Of a DNA stretch of 64,000 bases, positions 11,520-22,566 are shown one piece after another. The notes beneath the pieces are model-generated. The model saw nothing but the letters and a program-made list of their open reading frames with translations, was not told the DNA's origin and made no database searches. The DNA comes from Nectonema munidae (taxonomy: Eukaryota; Nematomorpha; Nectonematoida; Nectonematidae): the NCBI GenBank assembly GCA_030549495.1, contig JAUIRK010000664.1:147001-211000 (forward strand). The letters run 5' to 3'. The position numbers were made by a program, and so were the translations under genes. The first letter of the stretch is position 1. Each line of letters starts with the position of its first letter.

Positions 11520-12924
11520 TTGCAAAACGTCTATATGGCGAACATTTTGATTCAAACTAGTAAAATTACTAGAATTTTTTTGAGTGATGCCGAATATTGA
11601 ACGGCTTTGAGGCATGAAATAATATCCGATTGGTCAAATTGACTGCTTAAGCGTTGAATTTTTCTTTTAATGGATAAATATTTTTTATTTGGAGGTATTA
11701 TAACGCCACTAATTCCTTGCATTAGATTCAAACGTTGAAGAGAGATATCTTTATAAAGAATATTTAAGAATGTCTATATCGTCGGATGGCTACTTTGAAA
11801 TAAAAATTGTAAGGAATAATGCCAACAAACTTCTACTGCATTTGTCGTACGCGCAACTCCTTCCACAGAGTTTTCAGAATGATTCCATTTTTCTATAGGA
11901 ATAAGTGACTTCTTGCTGTTCCATTTCTTCTGTGCTTTCCTCGGACATATGTGTGTTCAAAATATATTAAAAGTTCATCAACTTCTTCATTTTCAGGCAT
12001 AATATCTATTAAACTACAAAAGGCTTCTTCAACCATACTTACAGGAGCAAGAGAAAGTGCAGGTAAACATAAAAGTAATGTGTTGAGTTCAGAATTACTC
12101 TCTAGTTCTTTTTTCAATCCCAGTTCTGTAGCTTTTCTGTGTACACTTTGGAAAAGGTGAAAAAACAACCTTGTACCTCAGCGTTCGGATATGCGCATTG
12201 AAACGCAGTCATTGGTGCAATTTCAAAATCTAAAAGAATTTTTTCTGGATTACCTTCCAGAACTATTTCCTGAAGAGCAGAGAGCATTCTTCTATAAGTA
12301 TTTCAACTTTTATTTTTTAAATTCCTGCAGGATTACAACCTTCTCCAAAATGAAAATGTATTGTGTACAATTGAAAAAAATAATGAGGGTACGACATTGA
12401 AAGTTCCATCTCCCATCCATATATACGCACGAGACAAGGAGAAGAAATCTTTCTGTATCATGAATCCCAGAATGATACAATAAAAATTCACGAAAATTGT
12501 TGGGAATTTCAAAATTCAATGAAGTAAGTAAAGTCGGACAAATTTCAAAACTTTTACAAGAACGTTGCAAGATTCGTAGAAGACTTGGTTTTTTTGGAAA
12601 CCTCATCATAGATTCATTTGTTAAATTTTGGCAATGTTCTCCTACAACCATAATAGGAGTTGCCCCAATTTCTTTCATTGAACGTTTCATCTTATGAATT
12701 GCTTTCTTGGCACTAATTTTTTCTCCATCTAAGAAATGTGAATGCTCAACTTTAGGAAGAGAGAATACACGAGTTGCTAAAGTTGTAATGAATGCAGCGC
12801 ATCTTTTTCTTTGGTACTCCGCGCATCTCCAACGTATAGAAGTATCTTTATTTTCTTTATGTTTATAATATTCGCAATTGTTCAATATTGCTATTTTTTC
12901 CTTTAGAAGTTTCTCCAAAATCAC
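11520..12924 (-). mobile_element. MULE-type DNA transposon relic with FLYWCH zinc finger
   Basis: The N-terminal piece (12924-12310) carries a FLYWCH-like finger: YYKHKENKDTSIRWRC, a second C after seven residues, then HSHF. It continues into the MULE catalytic domain with CVYMDGRWNFQ (first acidic residue). The next frame at 12265-11893 reads LLDFEIAPMTAFQCAYPNAE, GCFFHLFQSVHRKATELGL and ELLIYFEHTYVRG, which are typical MULE blocks. After 11890, WNHSENSVEGVARTTNAVE is the conserved C-terminal block. Frame changes and stops interrupt it, so it is a pseudogene. It is directly followed by LINE sequence. The 15-bp array at 13328 lies 0.4 kb upstream and could be part of its terminus. Confidence 0.75.
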
Positions 12925-13327
12925 AAAAGGGTTCCATTCAAAATAAAATAAAAAGATAATATAATGTGAAGATTAAAAAAGCACTGAAAAATAACTAAAT
13001 AAGAATATTCAAGTAAAGAAACTATCCAGAGCATGAAAATAAATGATAAGAAAATTTTGGTACATTTAGGCGCTTCATCATGGTACAGTTTTTATAAGAA
13101 AATTTATTCTAAACTACTTCTTGTCCAGAGATGAATCATGGGTACAGTTTTTTATAAGAAGATGATTGCTTTTATATATCATATATACAATATATAATAC
13201 ATATTATCACTTTCTGCATATTATGTTGACTTTTGCTGTATACTATTTCCAGTCGAGAGGGGAACTGCATAGATAGTTACACACTCCATAATCTTAACCC
13301 GGTCCATAATCCATAAAACTTTTATGT

Positions 13328-13402
13328 GATGAAATGTCGTATGATGAAATGTCGCGTGATGAAATGTCGCGTGATGAAATGTCGTGTGATGAAATGTCAT
13401 GA
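13328..13402 (-). repeat. 15-bp minisatellite, right array
   Basis: Five 15-bp units GATGAAATGTCGNGT stand in tandem; on the minus strand they read CATTTCATCAC as in the left array at 4267. The inverted arrangement suggests long terminal or foldback-type repeats around the transposon cluster. Confidence 0.85.
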
Positions 13403-14288
13403 AACCCAAATTAGAACTAAATATACAGAGGCGTGCAAAGTTTTCGCCAACAACTAAGAACTATATTATTTTGTTTTTATTTATAAAAAATATGATAAAA
13501 ATATAAACATATAAGTATTAATTTTTATATTAGTAAAAATTTTAAAGTTAATTCTTTTCATATTTATAGAAAAATTCATTTATATAGTTTACTTATAAAA
13601 AATGTCAGGCAAATGTTTTTCGCCAGAGAATCCATCTGGTATTTCTCAAAAATTGATTTTAAAAAATGTACACAAAATATTAAGAACATCCTAATAAGTT
13701 CCAGTTTGTCTGCAAGACAAGTACTCTATGAAAATAATTAATCATCAAGTATTTCAATAAAAGGTATTCTCACAAAAAAATTTGAAAAGTTGTATTTCAG
13801 CTAAAAAAAAAAAGTTTATTGTGGACTAAAGAAAAAGTAATTTAGAGTATGTCTGTTGTGCTAAAATCTATTTTCAGCGATGAAACAGAATTGAATTTTT
13901 TTTTTTGTAAAAGCAAATTTAAACGTCAAGGAAGGAGGTATAATGAACGTTACTTCGAAAACTGATGAACTGATTTTTTTCAAAGGATATATTTCTCAGT
14001 ATAACTTTTACACGGCATTGTATATAAACACATATGTACAATCAGATGCTAAAAGGAATATTCATTGAAATGCCTTAAAATTTTAAGACAATGTTGTATG
14101 AGGACCATATTCTAAACTTTTTGAAATTACTATAAACAGAAGTTAACCAAATTTGGGAATTAAAAATCTTACAATTAAATATAAGTATCTTGGCCTTGCT
14201 CAAAGCCATATGTAATACCTCCCTCGCTTTGCCAAGCTCCTAATATATATACCATTTTATTGTCTCCCGTGATCTTGCCAGATCACTA

Positions 14289-14418
14289 CCGGTTATGGAC
14301 CACAGTCGACATATGACGACTTTACAAAAATGTGAATCGTCTGCGTTTATCAATGCTTTTTATTACAAATCTTCTGCTTTATTCTAGATATCGTCTGATT
14401 ATTCTGGTCATTAACTGG
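14289..14418 (+). mobile_element. Short MITE (about 130 bp), copy 1
   Basis: It shares with 14712-14846 and, inverted, 57897-58025 a core containing TCTGCGTTTATCAATGCTTT, then ACAAATCTTCTGCTTTA and ATCGTCTGATTATTCTGGTC. The ends are short inverted repeats, ACCGGTTA against TTAACNGG. It has no coding capacity. The transposon superfamily is not determined. Confidence 0.7.
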
Positions 14419-14711
14419 CGATTTTTTTTTATGTGTATTTTTTTCTTGAAGTGAAGTTTTAATATATTCGCAATCAATATACTTATTAGATTAGTATAAT
14501 ATTTGCATTTTGGTTACTTGCGCAGAAATTGTGAATTTGTTATAATTTGGAAGTGAAATATTTTTCACACAATTTAAAATCCATTTGCAAAATGTCCAAT
14601 AAATATAACTTTTACATTTATCCTATAAATTGCTCTTAATCGCAAATACAAAAATAGATGTTTCAGTCATCGCGCTAAAAAATGGCGTGATATCAGAAAC
14701 GATTGATTCAT

Positions 14712-14846
14712 TTAACCGTATAGTCGGCCAGAGTCGACTATAGTTGGCTTTACAAAAATAAAATTGTCTGCGTTTATCAATGCTTTTTAATACAAATCTT
14801 CTGCTTTACATTATATATCGTCTGATTATTCTGGTCGTTAACGGTT
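14712..14846 (+). mobile_element. Short MITE (about 130 bp), copy 2
   Basis: Same family and orientation as the copy 0.3 kb upstream, with about 85-90% identity by eye. It is bounded by TTAACCG on the left and GTTAACGG on the right. Confidence 0.7.
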
Positions 14847-15715
14847 TAAGAAGTGATGAATCGCTTTTTTAGAGAAAAATATATGAAACATTTTTTGTAA
14901 AAATTTGATTTTTCTATCCTGAATTTTAGGAAGATATATGCAATCCAAGGCAACAATTTGTTTCCCAGTGGATTTCATATATTTAACGGGACTTTAGGAT
15001 TGCAGAAGTGCAATTTATATTCACTGAAAAGATACAACAACATTTTGGAAGCTTATAATGCTGACTTAGCCATTTTTACACAAATACCATAGTGCTTTCT
15101 GAAAGGACTTTCACATTCACTTCTTAGACCATTAACAACACTTTTCTTGCAGATATGATGCTTCATTTATTTAAACGTTTGACACAAATGCCATGTTACT
15201 CTACTAATGTTTATATCGTTTAACAATTCTCTTTAATTTTAAGCAATTTGTATGTAAAAAAGGGAATAGAAAAAAAAGACAAAAGTAGCACACAATTATA
15301 GCAAACTTTAGAAAACTCTAAATGATTCTGAAGAAACAAAGGAAGGCAGACTTCATCAAGATGTCGCATAGCATAGATAGAAAGGAGACGGAAGCTGAAG
15401 GATGTCCATTTCAGAAGTAACATTCTTAGGGAATTCGGAGAACAAGTGGACAAAATATGAATAAAACAACATAAATATTCACCAATGAAAAGCTAGTGAT
15501 AGCTGAACAATTTGATTAAAGAAAGAAATTTTTATTTACACAACGCTATATATAAATTGACAAAAATAATAATTATGCAATATTCTATCAATAATAATAA
15601 TAGATTGAAATAACAAAATACTTATTCCGATTTTTTTAACAGACTTATTTTTCTCTTAATATTTTGTTCAATTCTTCTTCGGGTCTTTTTGGTGATGGTT
15701 CGCAAATAAATAAAC

Positions 15716-15745
15716 CTCTTCTTCTTCTTCTTCTTCTTCTTCTTT
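15716..15745. repeat. (CTT)n microsatellite
   Basis: About ten CTT triplets in a row. On the minus strand this makes a run of AAG codons that simulates a poly-lysine coding frame. Confidence 0.9.
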
Positions 15746-18402
15746 TTCTTTTTCTTATATCTGAAAGAATTAGAATTAGAAAGTGCAAATCTAGTAAAAA
15801 TTCGCTTTTTTGAACGGAAAAAAATAATGTTTATGGAGAAAAAGAAATGTCTAATTTTAAATATATATATAAATTCCATTAAAGTGAACATTTTTAAAAG
15901 AATAAACTAAAAAATTGAAGACCATGTGTATTTACTTTACTCTACCTAATTACGTATACAAATGATAGGTTTTTTTATTCAGTTTACTTTTATATGTGAA
16001 AAAATTTGGGCGTTTTTCATTTTTTCGCTCATGTAGACATATTCATCACTCTTACTGAATAAGAGAGAATGTGGCATTAGGAGACATTCCACAATGACCA
16101 CAGAATCGAGTTAATGAAAAGATAAGTGAAAAACGAAGAGTGAAGAACAAAAAATCTCAAATTGAAGCTCAATGAGGCATCAACGTTGCACATAGCCAGC
16201 AATCCAGTAAATCCCATGAAAAAGAAAAAGAATGGACTTTGAGGAGCACAATTTTGCAGACTAATCCGCTCTGTTCCATATACCAAAATATCTGCAACAT
16301 CATAAGAAGAAAAGTGTTATAAGTAATATAATTTTTATGCCTAACTAGAAAAGACAAGGGAACAAGAAAAGGGGAAAAGCATTTGGAAATTATTATATGT
16401 TATACACCAAGAATGACGTGACTAATCGAAATTTAGAGATAAGTGAGTTATTTATTGCTATGCTTTGAAATCAATATGATTCTGTATTTTATCCACAAAA
16501 TTATCGATGCCAAACCAGGTTTACTTACGAAAATAGTTTATTTCAAAGGGGAATGAATAAGATTCCTGCTGAAAAAAAGGCAAAAGAAGTTAAATCAATT
16601 ACATAAGTAGGATACCATGGAATGATAGCGTCAATTAATCTATAATTGAATTCAACGAGCATTGATTTGTGAAACTTTAACCAATTTTTCGGTATATCGC
16701 GTCATGTTATACCGGCTAAGACCTTTTACGTTGCAAATCGAGGATTCAGTTTGAATTCTTAGCATTGGAAGGAAAGAAATGAGAAAGAATTTGCTATAAA
16801 ATATTTAAATCATGAAGATCCAATTAATGCAAAAAATAATTCAGGATGTTGGAATTTAAATTCTCCTGAAATACATGAAACTTCAATACCAAATGACAGC
16901 AAGATGACTTTCAAGATGTTAAAAGAATCAATTTGATTCAAATAGTATGAAAAAATAATTTGTTTGAAGATAATAATGAGAAATGAGATTTCAAGTTAAG
17001 CAGAAATTCCAAAATTATTTGATTATTATTTCTGAAATTTAAAGCGTTCCAAAATATATTTCGCCTTAAAATTTTCAAATTTCATAAACCCTCGTTACTC
17101 AAAATTTTGGATTATATGTAAACGTGGAAAACAAGATTTGTTCTTGGTAGGTCATATTAAAATTTGAACAGGCATAGCGTTATAGTTTATGCAGAAATTA
17201 TTTTTTTTTCAAAAATCTCCCCAATTTTTATCTATATAATTAATTTTACAAACATTTAAACTATAGTTATTCTGAAAAACTCTGTGATTGATTTCTGGAT
17301 TTATTTTTTTCATATACACATTACACATATACATTTATTTTAACATTTTTTATATACCATATGTATTTATGTATACATTTTCCCATTTTTCTTTCATTTA
17401 TCGATTGCTATGCCACAGTTAACGGCCTTTCCATAACTTTATCTTCTCCCATGCTTCTTCCGATCTATTTTCTTTGTTTGTTTTGAAATTTAATAATAAG
17501 AAGCGTTTTCTTCATATTCCTCTTCTTACTCTGGAGAACACTAAAGAAAACATCCAGCTTCTAATTTTATCAACAAGAAAGTAGGTGATTGTGGCGTAAC
17601 ATATAATTTCAGTCTGTTTAATTAGTAATATAGTACTTATTTTTGACTGATAAAGTGTCTAATTCTATAGGTCGCACTTTGCTACATCACAATCACAATT
17701 TAGGAAATAAGAGCTCCCTGATCTAAAGTAAATGAACAGCATGGAATCCAAGTAAGAAGTATATATATTCAACATATATAAGTGTGTCTTGCAGAAACAT
17801 TTGTCTTCAAATCCTCAGGTTTCGTTTAGAAACCCTTTTCTAAATGAATGTCGCACTTGCTTCTAGGAATCGTTGTGTGTGAGAGCAACTTCTTGTCCAA
17901 CTGAAAGCGTATGTAGTTTGCCTGCAATCTTTAAATAATGATTGTTGAATGTGTCGAAAGGCTGGCTTTTATCATTACAAGCATTATTTTATCAAATAAG
18001 TTAAGGAGTTATATAAAATTATTTATCTTTAATTTCTTCATTTTATGTTTTGAGGAACATTACTTATACAAAAATGAGTCCATAATATACAAAAATCTTC
18101 CCTATTTTGACAAGTTGTTTTCATTGGATAAAATGAGCAACCTTATCTGCCTGAGTCTGCTATTTCCTTTCAAACGAATATATATATAATTGCAGCTTCC
18201 AGAGATGAGGAAAAAAGATATGTCTTATTTCCAACATTCAAGAAAACTTACACAACGTTTATGTTTCCTACAATTTAAAACGAATTCTGACCTGCGTTAA
18301 TCTTAAAAGGTTTTCTTGCATTGAAAACAATTTTGAAAATTATTCTTCTTTTCTTTCCGCAGTAAAGAGCTCTATTTTTTTGTAAGTGCTAAGCGTATCG
18401 GT

Positions 18403-18475
18403 ATCCGGTCATTTCATCGTGGTAACTTCATCGTGAAAATCTCATCGTGATGGAATACATCGTTTTTATTTTCAT
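18403..18475. repeat. Imperfect TTCATCGTG minisatellite
   Basis: Five or so occurrences of TTCATCGT or TACATCGT spaced 15-20 bases apart. It resembles the 15-bp CATTTCATCAC arrays at 4.3 and 13.3 kb and may be a degenerate relative. Confidence 0.5.
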
Positions 18476-20258
18476 CGTATAATGATTATATCGCGAGATT
18501 TATGGTTTTGCATTGTGAATGGTTTTGAAAATCGTGACCTAAATGATTTACCTTGGAGGTATTGCTCTTAGAGGTATCTCTACAAGTTCCGTGCGATTGC
18601 ATAATTCATCTAACTCAACTCTGATGCTTTTTGATTTGAATGTAAATTTTCCTGCATTTTTAGGCCAAGAGATAACTGTGAAACCATTGTCCTTTTTTCC
18701 AATAAATTTTTTTTTCAAAATTTTTTATTGATTTTCTGAATAACATTATTATCAAGACTGGTAATATCTAGTCAGTTTGAGCAAATAACGATGTGCTTTT
18801 GATTTTATTGGAAAAAAACTATTGGTTCTTGGGTGTTTCTATGAGTTCGATTTTTGTGAAAAATTAACTAATCATCACTTCGCTTTGAATTTTAAAAGTT
18901 TCATCCAAATGTGTACACTACATAACATAAAAAGTTTAAATAAATGCTTCTAAATCCAGACTCGTGATAATCAAAAGTTCGTAAGTTTATTTTTGTAAAT
19001 AAAAAAGGAAAAAAGTGTCCATTATAAATCTAGGCCTTAGATAAAATTGAAAATAATATTTTGTCGATTTACAGAATTACACATTTACACATAAATATAG
19101 GTAAGTTCGTTTTTTGAAAGAATTTTTCGACATTTTCAACAGAACTTAATATTTTCTATTTTAATTATGAACCTATTTCAGTAGAATCATTTATATGATA
19201 TATATTAACCCCTCTCCACTGGCGCTTCTAGATTTTCAAAAGTGAGTGGGCCAAACAAGGGCCAAGTTTTTAAAAAGTTGTAAAGAAATAGGTTTAAAAC
19301 TAAAAAATTTAAAACCTATCAATTTTTTTCATGAAAATTACTTATCGATATTTAGAATTCTGAAACTTTAGTTATTTATAATCAATTTGAGTGGTGCTCT
19401 CACCATCCGATGCCAGCAGAGACCTCACATTAAGAGTGCTCTTGGACAAAGATTCACCCGTCCAGATAAGAGAGATATTTCTTCTCCTGGATGCAAAAGC
19501 CACTCAAAAAAATTAAATTATAAAAAGTTTAGAGTAAATTTTAAATGCAGTAAAATAGGTATTTGATGTGGAGAGGCCAACATGGGGTCCAGCGAAAATT
19601 AATTTACTAGTCTGCAAAATTAAGTTGAGAATTGCATAGCATATGTAATTTTATATTTGTCCAATATTAGCCTAATATTAAATGGGCCCACCATATGCGG
19701 ACTATAATATCTTTGTTCCTATTTTCCTCCTTAGGGCTAAACCAGGGATCAATAAGAAAGTTGTGCATTAACCCTAACGTATTATAGTATAAATATGTTA
19801 TCGTTTTATATCTAACTTGCGTATTATAGCATAAATACTATACCAAAATGGCCGAAACTAAGTTCTCTAAATTCTGTATAAAATAATCCTAATACTATTC
19901 CTAACTATAAACCTAAACTCAATCATTTTTGAGCCAGTCCTTATGGTTTTAGGTCATTTTGATTTTAAGAGTTTCCACCAGCACCAAAGATAAATGTTTG
20001 TATACTGAAAATTTGTTACAACATATGAATTCAATTTGCGAATAAGCAATTTATTTTTATGAATTGATTTGTTGTTCGGAAAGGTTTAAGACCTTATAGG
20101 AGTTAAGTTTGAAAAATTTTTGCCATTTTTTGGAGTTCATCCGCCCATATGTTAAGAAGCTTAATCTGTGTAGATTTTTTTTTTGATAATTCTATATTAC
20201 AATTTTTTTATGGATTAATATATATAGTACTTAAATACTTGATTCTCCACTTGATGTT

Positions 20259-21260
20259 ATGGATAATGAAATAGCCAATATATTTAATATTGCTAAGCAG
20301 GGTGAACTGAAAGCACTCTTGTCTAGAGAAACATCTAAAGCTAATATATCCAAAGCCTTCTTATATTTATTAAAAACATATGATGATAACTCCACAAAAA
20401 ATCAAGAAATAAGTTCGAAGTTGGACGAACTTAATGAAAAGTTTGATAATAAATTTGAAGTACTCAATGATAATTTGTCTAAATTAAGTCAAAGTCTTGA
20501 AACACCAACAAAAAAAAGTGCTATATTCAGATGTTGTTAAGAGTTGTTGTTTGTTTGTCGAGTCCAATGATGCTGATTTAAAAGAAGACATCCAGAAGAC
20601 GAAGTCTTGTCTTACTACTTTACCTGTTAATTTTATTAAAGAAAAAAAGAACTCCATAAAAATCAGATTTCCTGGTAAATCTATTTTACAAAAAGCTCAA
20701 AAATTGATGTCTGAAGTAAACATTTCTTCCAAAAAAGTCGAACCCTTACTTCCTATAGGCTACATTTGCATTTTAATGAAAATGTTTCTAAAGATGACAT
20801 CGTTAATGACATTTTAACCAGAAACCCTTACATAAAAAAGTTAGTAGATAATGGCAAAGTTTTTAATATTTTTTGTTTAAAATTCGAAATTTGATGGAAA
20901 AAAGATGGTAACCTTCAAGTTATCACCAGAAATTTACAATTACATCAAGAGTAATGATTTTTATATTTTTTTCGAGTATAGTAGAGTCAAATGTTACCCG
21001 TATTTTTCTGTCAAGTTTTGTACTAAATGCTGTATCTACGGACACGCTAAAAAGTTATGTAAAAATAGTGAATATGTAAGTTTTGTGCTGAAAAACATGA
21101 TTTAAATGAGTGTGCTGTTATGAACCTCCCCAACGTACATATTTGTTACAATTGTAAAATGAAAAAACTTAGCAATCAGAACCATATAGCTGGCTCCTAT
21201 CAATGCCCCTTTTACATAAAACAACTAGAATTTGTTAAAAATTTAACAGTCTATTCATGA
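20259..21260 (+). pseudogene. LINE ORF1 (gag-like, CCHC zinc knuckles)
   Basis: The first frame (20259-20540) encodes an acidic, helical protein with KLDELNEKFDNKFEVLNDNL, a likely coiled coil for trimerisation. The next frames encode a basic RNA-binding-like part (IKIRFPGKSILQKAQKLM). At 21015-21230 lies a string of Cys/His motifs: CTKCCIYGHAKKLC, then CAEKH, then CYNCK...NHIAGSYQCP. This is the usual ORF1 layout in Jockey and CR1 type LINEs. The reading frame is broken at several points between the parts. Confidence 0.65.
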
Positions 21261-21789
21261 ATTTTTTTGACAGTGATTCAATCAGTATGTTAAACTCTCA
21301 TAAATCTACTCACCAATCATATAATGATTTTTTTCGAAAGATATTTTCAGCTCCATTTTTTTCCACGAAAACTTTCATAATCCACCTTCCTCTTCAACAT
21401 GTGATCTTTCTCGATCTTTGAGCCTTTACAATTTAAATATTCTTAGTCTTAACATTCAATCCCTCAGACTTCACTAAAAAATAAATAGAAAATTGGCTGA
21501 ATCATATCCCTTCAAATTTTGTGACTTTTCCTAAAATCGCTAGCTACATCTTTTGAAAGCATTTTCATGGTTGTTGAATGACCCTTTCATGTCCAAAACT
21601 GTCAATCAAAATCAAAAATTAAAATTTTTCAGCAAAATTTTGTACATTATCTGTACTTAACCTTATAACTTAGGATCTATAATATATAATACCCTGAAAA
21701 TTTAAAATTATATACAGTTTGGAACGCATAACACTTAATATATTTAATTTTTTCAATAATCATGGCTACTTTTTAGAAAATATCAATCA

Positions 21790-22434
21790 AAAATTCAGTG
21801 AATATCACCACTGAATTCAGCATATTTGAAAATGGGTATACATGTGTAAAAAACTTTATATAATTATTTAGATAAAAAGTTTCTATTTGAGATGGGCTGT
21901 TACATTTAGATCATTTTTTTGACAGGTTTGATTAATTTTCATAAAAAATAAATATCACAACTGAATTTAGCATATTTGAAAATGGGTATACATGTGTAAA
22001 AAACTTTATATACTTATTTAGATAAAAAGTTTCTATTTGAGATGGGCTGTTACATTTAGATCAATTTTTTGACAAGTTTGATTGATTTTCATAAAAAATG
22101 AATATCACAACTGAATATAGAATATTTGAAAATGGGTATACATGTGTAAAAAACTTTATATACTTATTTAGATAAAAAGTTACTTTTTGAGATGAGCTGT
22201 CACATTTAAATCAATTTTTTGACAGGTTTGATTGATTTTTATAAAAAATGAATATCACCACTTAATTCAGCATATTTGAAAATGGGTATACATGTGTAAA
22301 ATCTTTATATAATTATTTAGATAAAAAGTTCCTTTTTGAGATGAGCTGGCACATTTAGATCAATTTTTTTGACAGGTTTGCTTGATTTTCATAAAAAATG
22401 AATATCACCACTGAATTAAGTATAGTTGAAATAT
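21790..22434 (+). repeat. 151-bp tandem repeat array, copy 1 (about 4 units)
   Basis: Units begin with AATATCACNACTGAATTNAG at about 21799, 21950, 22101, 22249 and 22401. They contain AAAATGGGTATACATGTGTA, TTTAGATAAAAAGT and GACAGGTTTGATTGATTTTC. Units are about 90% identical by eye. The last is partial and leads into the element's tail. Confidence 0.85.
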
Positions 22435-22486
22435 ATATGTAACATTAAAAATATTTATAAAAACTTATTAATATCTGAGAAAAATA

Positions 22487-22519
22487 GGGGGGGGGGGGCA
22501 CTTTACGCCCCCCCCCCCC
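22487..22519. repeat. Homopolymer hairpin G12 / C12
   Basis: Twelve G, the loop CACTTTACG, then twelve C form a perfect G:C hairpin in the tail of the array element. The homologous site at 51172-51190 has a shorter stem, so the run length has changed by slippage. Confidence 0.8.
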
Positions 22520-22566
22520 AGCACTTGAGCGGACAAATTTTGCCCAGCACTAATAGGGTTAATCAT

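Larger units (their letters stand above)
14850..20200. other. Intergenic AT-rich DNA, no gene recognised
   Basis: The longest open frames are 60-90 codons, low in complexity and without recognisable motifs. The visible structures are a CTT microsatellite at 15716-15745, a TTCATCG-rich imperfect minisatellite at 18403-18475, and a segment at 19205-19600 whose two edges carry inverted CCTCTCCAC / GTGGAGAGG sequence, possibly another degraded DNA transposon. Confidence 0.5.
21506..22560 (+). mobile_element. TTAA-linked non-autonomous element carrying a 151-bp tandem array, copy 1
   Basis: It splits the LINE ORF2 endonuclease. On its right it ends with a C-run/G-run hairpin, then CAGCACTTGAGCGGACAAAT, then GCCCAGCACTAATAGGG and TTAA. 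The hexamer AATCAT occurs on both sides (21500-21505 and 22561-22566). Its interior is dominated by four 151-bp tandem units. No coding capacity is seen. The terminal CCCTATTAGTG (reverse strand) next to TTAA suggests a piggyBac-type non-autonomous element, but the left end is unclear. Confidence 0.55.

Noticed and set aside
15622-15891. Open frame with a long poly-lysine run on the minus strand
   Set aside because: The run is a CTT microsatellite read in one frame, with no conserved sequence around it.
19205-19600. DNA transposon bounded by CCTCTCCAC inverted motifs
   Set aside because: The inverted similarity is only about ten bases and no target duplication is visible.
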